A program made the translations under genes and the position numbers. This document shows, piece by piece, positions 42,497 through 50,955 of a stretch of 64,000 nucleotides of DNA (position 1 is its first letter; every line of letters begins with the position of its first letter). The stretch comes from Calditrichaceae bacterium. GTDB lineage: Bacteria; Calditrichota; Calditrichia; RBG-13-44-9; J075. The notes below the pieces were generated by a model. The model saw nothing but the letters and a program-made list of their open reading frames with translations, was not told the DNA's origin and did no database searches. The stretch covers positions 1 to 64,000 of the forward strand of contig JABWBP010000004.1 of the NCBI GenBank assembly GCA_013360445.1, given 5' to 3'.

Positions 42497-44272
42497 TCAT
42501 CTCACCAGCATCATCTTTTTTGTAAGCCTTTGGTCTCCTGCTCTCAGTTGATACAGGTACATGCCGGAACTCACCAGCTTGCCTTGTTGATCCTTCCCAT
42601 CCCATTGGAGTTGATGAGTTCCTGCTTCCATGAATCCATTTGACAGGGTGGCAACTTTTTGGCCGCTGAGGGAATAAACCGTAACTTCTACCGCCCCTGC
42701 TTCTTTCAGGCCAAATTGGATGGTGGTCGCGGGATTGAAGGGATTGGGATAGTTTTGAAGCAGCACATATTCATCGGAAACACCAGCAGGATTCGAAGAA
42801 CCGGCACTGATTTTCTCCTGGGGAAGCCCCTGCACTCGCATATTTACAATATTGGAGAAATTCGATTCCTGAGATTGATTGTCCACCGCAGTAATTTTAT
42901 AATAAGCGCGGCGTTCATTGGCTTGTGGCAGCCCGGTAATGATGATTCCGCTGATATCCACAAAAATAATTTGCGTGGAGGGTACCGTAGCCAGGAACGT
43001 AAAGCCGCCGAAGCTGCTATAGCTCTTGTAAATTTTGTACTGCGCCAGATCTCGCTCGCTGTTGGGTTCCCATTGCAGGGTGGGGTGTTGCCCGGCCTGC
43101 CCGCTGACAGTTAAATTCCTGGGTGGGGCAGGAGCAGGGTTTCCATCGTGTTTGAATATATAGGCATAGCCGGCGGGGGGGATGTCGTATGCGCTCAGTC
43201 CTACAGCCAGCCCGCCGATGTTCTCCACATCGGCTAAAGCGAGGGTATAAATGCCCTGACTGGGATCAATTGGGGCAGTAATCTGACTAGGGTAGTCCTG
43301 GAATGAGGGTGAAGAAGTCAGGTTAATCCAGAGGCTCAATTCCCCACCATGGTAGGCGATTACCAGATCATTCCAGCCATCATTGTTCATATCGCCCAGG
43401 GCAATATCGGCAATAAGAAAATTGAAATACTGGGAATTGTAAATCTGCTGGTCGGGAGTGGTATGAATATTTCCCTGCGCATCATTCAGGTAAATCTTCA
43501 GGTAGTCATCATTAATCGCTACCAAATCGGGATAGTTGTCATTGTTCACATCGCTGATTTCTACGGCCAGGGCATTATTGCCCAGGTTAATGTTAGTGGG
43601 GCTGCCGAAGGCGCCGCTGGTATTCTTACGAACTTTGACGGTGGAGCCGACCCGGGTGATCAGATCATGGAAGATGTCATCATCGTTCAAATCCGCCAGG
43701 CGAATAAAGATGGGCTGCTCGGAGATGGTCTGGATGGGGGTGGGGATGAAGGTTCCAGTTCCGTTATTCTGAAAAATCTGTATAGTACTTCCGGTTACCA
43801 AAACAAGATCATCATTAATATCATTATCCACTCTTCCCAATGATAAAACTGTCCCAGCTGGCAAATTGGTCTGTTGCACGGTCAGGGTATTGTTAATATT
43901 CCACAACACCTCAGTGTGGGTGCTGTAGGTGGCCACCAGGTCTCGCTCCGTTGTTCCGCGCAGGAAATTGTATTCGATTTCTTTAATGGTACCCTGGTTA
44001 TCACGGGAAACCTCTTGCCAGCTCCCGAAATTGCCAGAACCGTTATTGAAGGCTACCGCCAGGATGGCCGGAGGGGAGGCTTCTTCTGCCAGGCCAAAAT
44101 TTCCTCCCATAGTTAAATCCAGGTAATTGTCGTTGTTAATGTCTTCAATACCCAGCGGCCGGGCCGAATAGCCGGGGAAAAAAGGATAAGCCTGCGGTGG
44201 AGTAAGAATATACTGCCCGTACACCGCGCCCCTAAAGGACATCAATGCCATAATTGCTAAAAGAGGCTTCAT
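42497..44272 (-). CDS. T9SS-sorted FG-GAP/VCBS repeat protein
   Basis: A 591-residue secreted protein: signal peptide, multiple FG-GAP/VCBS-type repeats (DINNDNYLDLTMGGNFG, DVNNDNYPDLVAIND, DMNNDGWNDLVIAYHGG) likely forming a calcium-binding propeller, an Fn3-like domain (about 385-480), and a T9SS sorting domain (QNYPNPFNPATTIQFGL to KMMLVR). Such proteins are usually adhesins or surface binding proteins. AGGAA precedes the ATG. A second protein of this kind is encoded just upstream. Confidence 0.82.
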   Translation of the reverse strand: MKPLLAIMALMSFRGAVYGQYILTPPQAYPFFPGYSARPLGIEDINNDNYLDLTMGGNFGLAEEASPPAILAVAFNNGSGNFGSWQEVSRDNQGTIKEIEYNFLRGTTERDLVATYSTHTEVLWNINNTLTVQQTNLPAGTVLSLGRVDNDINDDLVLVTGSTIQIFQNNGTGTFIPTPIQTISEQPIFIRLADLNDDDIFHDLITRVGSTVKVRKNTSGAFGSPTNINLGNNALAVEISDVNNDNYPDLVAINDDYLKIYLNDAQGNIHTTPDQQIYNSQYFNFLIADIALGDMNNDGWNDLVIAYHGGELSLWINLTSSPSFQDYPSQITAPIDPSQGIYTLALADVENIGGLAVGLSAYDIPPAGYAYIFKHDGNPAPAPPRNLTVSGQAGQHPTLQWEPNSERDLAQYKIYKSYSSFGGFTFLATVPSTQIIFVDISGIIITGLPQANERRAYYKITAVDNQSQESNFSNIVNMRVQGLPQEKISAGSSNPAGVSDEYVLLQNYPNPFNPATTIQFGLKEAGAVEVTVYSLSGQKVATLSNGFMEAGTHQLQWDGKDQQGKLVSSGMYLYQLRAGDQRLTKKMMLVR

Positions 44273-44367
44273 TGTGAATTCCTTTGGGTTAAGGGTTTAA
44301 TGGGTATAAAAGAATCAAGAAAAAGCAACCGGAAATTTTTAGGCTTAATCATATCATTCCACCCCTT

Positions 44368-46290
44368 TCAATGGATTAAGACCATTTTACGGGTTTGAGA
44401 AAGCCGCCCGTGAACCAACTGGTAAAAATAGATTCCGCTGCTCACCGGGTTTCCACCATTATCTGTCCCCTTCCAAACCACCTGATTTAACCCTGGTTTG
44501 GCAGATATTTGGGAAAACTGTTTCATCAATTTACCTCGGATATTAAATATGTTAATGTTGACCCGCGCAGCCTTGGGAGCAACGAACAATATTGTCGTTT
44601 CAGGATTAAAAGGATTGGGGTAATTCTGATGAAGGATAAAATCATTGGCTACGATTCCAGATGGGGGTTCAATCAAACTGACGGGCGATTTTTCGATATC
44701 CCGAAGGTCAGTTTGAGTATAACGGAAAATCTTATAAATGACACTTTCTCGAAAATCATTGTCAGTATCCAGAACCTCCAAAGAGTGAATGTAGGTTCCT
44801 AATTCATATTCTGGTCCGGCCCAGACACTGCTGAAGGAATTATTGGCTTGTTTTAAAAAAATGTCTATAAAGTATATAAAACCATTTTGATTGAAATCAA
44901 AAATGGCGGCCGCTTTGACGATACATTTTTGATTATTTATAATAGCTGTTTTAACCGCACTGCCTGCACTTTTCAAGAGCGTCGAATCAACATTCAAGAT
45001 TTCATAATTATCGGGGGAAACGGATTTCAAATATATAATTCCTCCATATCCTCCCCCCACCCCGGTAATGAACACTTCATTCAAACTATCGCCATCCAGA
45101 TCATCAATAACATTGAAACCCGGATCGATGGGGTAGGGATGATCGAAGGTTTTGGAAACAAACTGTAGTTGTTGGTGATCGAATTCCTCGTAATACAGGG
45201 TGTTGGGCGAAGCCGGCCAGAGCTGGGCATACCCGGGCAATATGTCAATCAACCCGTCGTTATCCATATCCCCGGCGGCAAAACTGTAAAACCAGCCTCC
45301 ACTCAACTTTAGAACCACGTTGCTAAACGCAAAATAAGGCGGGTTTTTGGCGAAAAACTCAAACCGCGCAAAGGCGCTGCGCCACTGCGGGGCATCGTGA
45401 TCCGTGAAAATGGTCAATAATTCCAATTGATTATTCTGGTCAGTATCCACCACCTCAATTCCGCTACATGCTTTCATTCCGATAAAACTCACGTTGGTGT
45501 CAAAATATTGGAAGTTTTTATCCCCGTAAAACTCCCAGATGCGAATCCGGTAACCCACCGCGCAGGTCAGCTCTTTATTTCCATCCTGATCCCAGTCGGT
45601 AATCTTGATCTGGTGAAAGGCGCTATTTGGAAAATTCACCGGTATGGTCACATCATCCCTGTAATTATTGTCGCCATCGTTTTCCAAAATAACCAGCCAA
45701 CCCACGGTGGCGGAATCCGGATGGGTCATACTGCTGATCAATTCCACCCGCCCATCGCTGTCAATATCGCCGGCGGTCACCGGCCAGGTACCATAGTTAA
45801 TCGGGAAGGTCCATGACCACACTGGTTGGAAGTTCAGCGAGTCAGTTGGCAGATGGTTTGAGCGATATAGGGATGGAGATTCTCTTCCTGGCTGAGTAAA
45901 TAATTCGGTGAGATTAAACTCCTGTTCATGACCATTCTCATAGCGGATTGTTGCTAACGTTTCCAGGCGCTCCGACCGGCGGGTTTTTAATTCCTGCGTT
46001 ATGGCAGGTAGTTGGATATGCACATTCGGTTCTGTGGAGAAAAAACCATTGCCGAGATTGAGATATACAACCAGCAGTTGTCCCTCTATACTCACCACAT
46101 CCTCAAAATAATCGGAATTGACAAGGGTGAGGACTGCCAAACGACAGTTTGCCACCCACCGCCCTTCTGCATTTTTATGGAAACCGAAATCGGTGATTCT
46201 TTTCTGCCCTTGGGGCATGGCAAATAAAACCGCTGTGATAAGAAGTTGCAAAACAATGAAGAGAGCGTTTTTCAGGATCATCATTTCCAT
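44368..46290 (-). CDS. T9SS-sorted FG-GAP repeat protein
   Basis: A 640-residue secreted protein: hydrophobic signal peptide (MILKNALFIVLQLLITAVLFA), FG-GAP-like repeats (AGDIDSDGRVELISS, DWDQDGNKELTCAVG, DMDNDGLIDILPGYAQ, DLDGDSLNEVFITG), and a T9SS sorting domain (QNYPNPFNPETTILFVA to KMVLIH). The open frame runs upstream to 46587 but that part is Arg/Gly/Pro-rich shadow sequence, so the ATG cluster at 46290-46281 is the start. The gene is noticeably more A+T-rich than its neighbours. Confidence 0.8.
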   Translation of the reverse strand: MEMMILKNALFIVLQLLITAVLFAMPQGQKRITDFGFHKNAEGRWVANCRLAVLTLVNSDYFEDVVSIEGQLLVVYLNLGNGFFSTEPNVHIQLPAITQELKTRRSERLETLATIRYENGHEQEFNLTELFTQPGRESPSLYRSNHLPTDSLNFQPVWSWTFPINYGTWPVTAGDIDSDGRVELISSMTHPDSATVGWLVILENDGDNNYRDDVTIPVNFPNSAFHQIKITDWDQDGNKELTCAVGYRIRIWEFYGDKNFQYFDTNVSFIGMKACSGIEVVDTDQNNQLELLTIFTDHDAPQWRSAFARFEFFAKNPPYFAFSNVVLKLSGGWFYSFAAGDMDNDGLIDILPGYAQLWPASPNTLYYEEFDHQQLQFVSKTFDHPYPIDPGFNVIDDLDGDSLNEVFITGVGGGYGGIIYLKSVSPDNYEILNVDSTLLKSAGSAVKTAIINNQKCIVKAAAIFDFNQNGFIYFIDIFLKQANNSFSSVWAGPEYELGTYIHSLEVLDTDNDFRESVIYKIFRYTQTDLRDIEKSPVSLIEPPSGIVANDFILHQNYPNPFNPETTILFVAPKAARVNINIFNIRGKLMKQFSQISAKPGLNQVVWKGTDNGGNPVSSGIYFYQLVHGRLSQTRKMVLIH

Positions 46291-46391
46291 CTTCTTTCTC
46301 AAGATGGAGTATCCGCGAGGGATGAAACAAAATTTTTTCAGTAGTTTACTCTCCGGAAACAAATTGTGGAGCGTTCTACCTATTTGAGCCA

Positions 46392-47423
46392 TCAAAAACG
46401 GAACCCCAGGGTAAACCGCTGCGCATTCTCCAGGCGCCCGTAATCCGCCCAGGCGTAATCCAGCGCGAATTTGTAATCCGAAACCCCGAACACCAGCCCC
46501 GCCCCCAGGGTCAGGCCGCCTTCCAGGTCTTCCAGCAACAGATCGCGGTAGCCCCCGCGCAGGTAGAGGGTTTTGAGGAGCTGCCACTCCGCGCCTAATC
46601 GCAGGCTTTCGCTGTTATCATTAGGGTGCAGCGCGTCCACCGCGAGGATGATGGCGTTGTTCTCGTTGAATTGGAGCGGGTAAGCAACCCCCACCCGGAA
46701 GGAAGTAGGCAGGGGAAAATCGCCGGCGCGCAATTCCGCGGGGATTTGATCGTTGTCCCCATATTTGTCGGGGTCGAAATCATAATCCACATAAAAATCC
46801 CGGCCATTGAACCCGGTGCGGGGACCGAAGTTCTGCAAACTGGCGCCTAAGATCGGGCCGTTTTCGTAAAATTGGTACTGCACCCCCAGGTTCAATGCGA
46901 AACCGTCCGCGCTGCTGTGCCAGATGGTCTCCCGGAAATAATTCACCTGCGCCCCCACGGACACCCGGTTGGTCATCATCAAGCCGTAGCCCACTCCCAG
47001 GGCAAAATTGGTGACGCTGTAGCGTTCGCCGGTCCCCAGGGGCTGCTCCACGGTGCGCACGTCAATCTCCCCGGAATTCAAGGAAATGGCGTGCACCATA
47101 AAGCTTCCCAATTTGCTGATGGGCAAGCCCACGATCAGGTAGTTGTAATTGATGTCCGCCAGCCACTCGCTGTGGGTGAACTGCACCTGCTTGTTGGGCA
47201 GTCGTCCCAGGCTGGCGGGGTTATAAAAGGCGGATATCGCCTCGCCCCACAAGGAGGCGCTGGCGTTTCCCATCGCCGCGTTGCGCCCGCCCGGCTCGAT
47301 TTTCAAGAACTGGCCGATGGTAGTGCCCACTTTGGATTGCCCGAACAGGGGAAAGGATGCGACGGCCAGCAGCGCAATGGCCGTGATCAAAATACTGTAG
47401 CGTTGGGTTCGATAGAGTCTCAT
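46392..47423 (-). CDS. PorV-like outer-membrane barrel protein
   Basis: A 343-residue protein with a signal peptide and the PorV/UPF0164 mature start TTIGQFLKIEPGGRNAAMGNASASL, followed by AFYNPASLGRLPNKQVQFTHSEWLADINYNYL and a C-terminal barrel ending in RFTLGFRF. In T9SS organisms such barrels collect secreted proteins at the translocon, which fits its place beside five T9SS-sorted products. GAGAGG precedes the ATG. It follows the large surface protein gene. Confidence 0.85.
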   Translation of the reverse strand: MRLYRTQRYSILITAIALLAVASFPLFGQSKVGTTIGQFLKIEPGGRNAAMGNASASLWGEAISAFYNPASLGRLPNKQVQFTHSEWLADINYNYLIVGLPISKLGSFMVHAISLNSGEIDVRTVEQPLGTGERYSVTNFALGVGYGLMMTNRVSVGAQVNYFRETIWHSSADGFALNLGVQYQFYENGPILGASLQNFGPRTGFNGRDFYVDYDFDPDKYGDNDQIPAELRAGDFPLPTSFRVGVAYPLQFNENNAIILAVDALHPNDNSESLRLGAEWQLLKTLYLRGGYRDLLLEDLEGGLTLGAGLVFGVSDYKFALDYAWADYGRLENAQRFTLGFRF

Positions 47424-47620
47424 CTTAACCTCTCCGGTAAAGGATTAAGGTTAAAGGATTAAGGATTAAAAGTTCTGGGTCTGTTTTTTTTGACAATTCT
47501 GGCAAAGACAGCAATAAACTCCTTCGTTTCCCGGGTGAGGTGGTTTAAGCTTTCGCTGTCATCGATCTCCGCAGCTTTAATCAATCGCAGCCAGAAGTTA
47601 GCCTCCCGGCTCTCTTACAA

Positions 47621-50600
47621 TTATTTGAGAATGGCAAATTTCCCGATATAGGATTCGAAATCGGGCGCTTCCACCTGGAAAATGTACAATCCCGGGGCGA
47701 TCTCTAAATTATCCTTGCTGCGCAAGTCCCAGGACAGGTAGCCTTCGGTGATGGCGCCGCTGTGCTGCAGGGTCTTCACCAGTTCGCCGTTAATGGTGAA
47801 AATGCGAATGGTGCAGTTATGGGGCAGGCTGCGGAACTCGATGCGCCGCTCTCCCCGGCCGGATACCGCAAATCGCTGCGGCTCGAAGCTGGCCGCGCCC
47901 AGGTAGGGATTGGGTACCACGTAGGGTTGGTCCTTCACAGAGCGGGCCGCCTCCGCGTTCAGGTATTGCCCTACGGTTTTGAACCGGAAGAGGTCTTCGG
48001 TGGTGAAGGGCAGGCGCAGCTTCAGCTCATACACATCGCCCAGGGTGGGCGCCTGGATGGGAGCACCTTGCAGACCGGTGGTATCGATGCTGACGCTCCA
48101 GGTAACTTTTCGCGCGTGAGGTTTTTCCGCAGTGGCGGTAACGATCTCGATTTTCTCGTCGGGATTGCTGAGGGTATTATCGTTATCGGTATCGCTGAAG
48201 CGGAATTTCATTTTGAGATCGCCTTCCCCGGTTTTGGCGATCACGGTAAATTTCACCGGCCGGGGCGGGAAAATGGAGAAGCCCAGCGAGGTGTCGATGA
48301 TCTGGTCGCTGAAAATAATCTGCAAATCTTCCGGGTAGCCGGGCCGCCGCAGGTTGACGTCGAACCGCACGGTATCGTCGGGGCTGGTGAGGCCCACGTA
48401 ACGCGCTTTCAAGTTGATATTGGTGGCGCTTCCGGGGGTGAAAACGCTGTTGGCGGTATCGATTTCCATGGTTTTCAAAGTTTTCACGACCGGCAGCACT
48501 CCCCCGCCGATGGGGCCGCGCCCTTCGCCGTCAAAATCCTTTCCGTAGAGGAACAGGGTATCGTCGCTGCTGACGTCGAACAGCCCGTAATTGGTGGCGT
48601 GCACGCTGTCTTCCGGGCTGAAGAAGCGCAGCTCAAAAGTATGGTCGTTCGGCACCACCGCCGGGTTGATCACCTGCACGGAGACGCTTCCCACCCCCGC
48701 GCCGGCGACGCGCTCCACCTCCCCGGTCTGCGCCGCAGTGTAGCCCCGCGCCGGGGGATTGGGGCGCACTTCCACCACGTTAACCGGCAAAATAGTTCCG
48801 CCGCGCAGGGTGCGGCTGACCGTAATGGCGTTTTCCGAGGGATAGATTTCTAAGGAATCCGATCCCCGGTCATAAGCGCACACTGCGTAGTAGTAAAGCT
48901 GGCCGTTGGTAACCTCGCGGTCGGTATAAGTGTGCATCAGGCCGCTGTTATCACCCAGGAAATAGGCCACCCCTTCCACGGTGGTGCGGGAGAATCCTTC
49001 GATTTCGTTTACCAGATCGAACTGGGCGACAGGCTTTCCGTTGCCGATGGGGCCGGTGCCGGTGGCGGTGTAGATCACTTTGGGATCCAAAAAGTCGGGA
49101 TCGGTGCTACGGTAGATCCGGTACCCTTCAAAATCGTTGGTATTGGTCACCGGGTCGTAGGCGCGCTCGGCGCGGTCGTCCCAGCTAAGGGTAACGAAGC
49201 CGTCTCCTGCAAACGCCTCGACGTGAGGCGCCGGCGGCGGCACGGCAAACTGGTAGTTGGATTTATAGATCTGGTTGACCACTTTCACGGTATTTTTCAA
49301 TTCCCGGAGATCCTGCCCGAACGCCATGGCCAGGCTGAAGCGTTCCGTCTTGCCCGCGGGCAGCTTGAAGGGGCCGGAAGCAAACAGAAAACCGATGTTA
49401 TAATTCAGCACCAGGGGAGCATCGAAGGAAGTATCGGAAGTGAAGAAATCCCACAGTCGTTGCGGCCACTGCTTTCCGTCGTCGAAGAAGACGATCTGGT
49501 CCACCACCGTGGAAGGATTTCCCACGCCGGGGCGGATGCGATTCATTTTGAATCCGGTCAACCCGATCTGGTCGGATTCGTCCACGTCGGTTTTATCGAA
49601 GTTAGGCTCGCCGTTGGTGGGAATGCCGTCGCGCTCGCCGGTGTCATCGGTATCGAAGACTCCGTCCGCGCCGGTATCATCGAATTCGGCAATCCAGTCC
49701 ATATCTTCATCGCCGGTCCACCAAAATCCCTGGCGAAACGCCGGGCGTTGCACGATGGGGCCATGGAAAAGCTCGAATTTCTCCAGATCGTAATTGGCCT
49801 GCGCCCAGGCGACGATGTTTTCCTGCCCTTCGATGAGCTGGCCGGGGCCGCCGTCGCGCACTTCGTCGATGATGCCGTCGTCGTCATTGTCGATATCGTC
49901 AAAGGGATTGCCGGGAGTTTCTAAGTAGGAGTAGCCGAGGTAGCCGGTGGGACCCTGCACCCCGTTTCCGTTTTTGTCCCAGGTATAAACCAGGTTGATC
50001 CCGATCTCTTTGTCCCAGTAAGCATTATCGTCGTCGGATTCCGGGATGCCGTCCAGCCCGACGGCGGAGCCGCCCACACCGGAGTCCATGTACAACCCGA
50101 AGATGATATTATCGTCGTAGTCCGTGGTGCCCTCGTTGGTAATCTCGTAATGCCAGAAGATCACGTTCCCGGCCTGGGGATTGGCCCATTGGAAGCCCCG
50201 CTGCTCGATGCGCAGCCCCAGCCCGCGGCGGCGTTCCAGGGGGGCCTGCCCGGCGTCGCGGTTGTCCGGGAAGTAATCCCAGGCGTCGTAATACTGGTCG
50301 TCATAGACCACGAAGCTTTCCTGATCCGCGGCCGGCGCTTTGCCGAAATACCCGTTCCAGGAGCCGGGCCAGCCGGGGTCGTCGGGATCGTTGATTTTAT
50401 CGATCCATTCGTACGGCCAGGTACGGGGGTCGTTGCTGATGGCCGGGGAGAGCGCCTGGTTAACATTGGGGTCCTGCTGGAAATATCCCGGGCGGGGCTC
50501 GAAGCGCATGGTGCGGTTGAACCAGGGACTGGTTCCCTGGCGCTCCCGGTAGCCGGTTTCCATAATGTAGGCGGTTTGGCCGTTGCCCTGGGTAACCTTC

Positions 50601-50914
50601 GCCAGTACAAAAGGGGTGGTGCCGTCGCTATAATTTTCTCCCGAGCCTTTGGGGATTTCCACGGAATGGAAGACGCTCAGGTCCACGTTGAGCGGATCAT
50701 CCGGGTAGTTACCCACCATACTGATGTTATAAAACAAGGTACGGATGTTGTTAGCGTCATGCAGCCCTTCCCGTTCATAATCTTTATCCCCCCGCAGTTC
50801 CAGGGGCACCAATGGTTGCAATTGCGCCCGCAGGTCGCTGACAAATGCCCCGGTCAATACCAACAGAAGCAGGGAAATGAGAAGAGGGATGTTCGGATAA
50901 TGTTTCTTAACCAT
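47621..50914 (-). CDS. Large secreted surface protein with FlgD/T9SS-like C-terminus
   Basis: A 1097-residue protein with signal peptide (LLISLLLLVLTGAFVSDLRA). The long N-terminal region is rich in Asp/Gly/Trp with calcium-type DxDxDG segments (DDIDNDDDGIIDEVRDGG, DDTGADGVFDTDDTGERDG). An Fn3-like domain is near residues 560-650, and the C-terminal module (VVPNPYLG, IRIFTINGELVKTLQ, LEIAPGLYIFQVEAP, KFAILK) resembles FlgD/T9SS sorting domains. It sits between a TonB receptor and a PorV-like gene, an arrangement that suggests a surface partner of the receptor. Binding target unknown. Confidence 0.75.
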   Translation of the reverse strand: MVKKHYPNIPLLISLLLLVLTGAFVSDLRAQLQPLVPLELRGDKDYEREGLHDANNIRTLFYNISMVGNYPDDPLNVDLSVFHSVEIPKGSGENYSDGTTPFVLAKVTQGNGQTAYIMETGYRERQGTSPWFNRTMRFEPRPGYFQQDPNVNQALSPAISNDPRTWPYEWIDKINDPDDPGWPGSWNGYFGKAPAADQESFVVYDDQYYDAWDYFPDNRDAGQAPLERRRGLGLRIEQRGFQWANPQAGNVIFWHYEITNEGTTDYDDNIIFGLYMDSGVGGSAVGLDGIPESDDDNAYWDKEIGINLVYTWDKNGNGVQGPTGYLGYSYLETPGNPFDDIDNDDDGIIDEVRDGGPGQLIEGQENIVAWAQANYDLEKFELFHGPIVQRPAFRQGFWWTGDEDMDWIAEFDDTGADGVFDTDDTGERDGIPTNGEPNFDKTDVDESDQIGLTGFKMNRIRPGVGNPSTVVDQIVFFDDGKQWPQRLWDFFTSDTSFDAPLVLNYNIGFLFASGPFKLPAGKTERFSLAMAFGQDLRELKNTVKVVNQIYKSNYQFAVPPPAPHVEAFAGDGFVTLSWDDRAERAYDPVTNTNDFEGYRIYRSTDPDFLDPKVIYTATGTGPIGNGKPVAQFDLVNEIEGFSRTTVEGVAYFLGDNSGLMHTYTDREVTNGQLYYYAVCAYDRGSDSLEIYPSENAITVSRTLRGGTILPVNVVEVRPNPPARGYTAAQTGEVERVAGAGVGSVSVQVINPAVVPNDHTFELRFFSPEDSVHATNYGLFDVSSDDTLFLYGKDFDGEGRGPIGGGVLPVVKTLKTMEIDTANSVFTPGSATNINLKARYVGLTSPDDTVRFDVNLRRPGYPEDLQIIFSDQIIDTSLGFSIFPPRPVKFTVIAKTGEGDLKMKFRFSDTDNDNTLSNPDEKIEIVTATAEKPHARKVTWSVSIDTTGLQGAPIQAPTLGDVYELKLRLPFTTEDLFRFKTVGQYLNAEAARSVKDQPYVVPNPYLGAASFEPQRFAVSGRGERRIEFRSLPHNCTIRIFTINGELVKTLQHSGAITEGYLSWDLRSKDNLEIAPGLYIFQVEAPDFESYIGKFAILK

Positions 50915-50955
50915 GATTCAGCTACCTTATTTTTATGGTCTAAAATGATACCATT

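Noticed and set aside
46291-46587. N-terminal extension of the FG-GAP protein
   Set aside because: It overlaps the PorV-like gene and is Gly/Arg/Pro-rich; a good signal peptide begins at the ATG cluster at 46290-46281.
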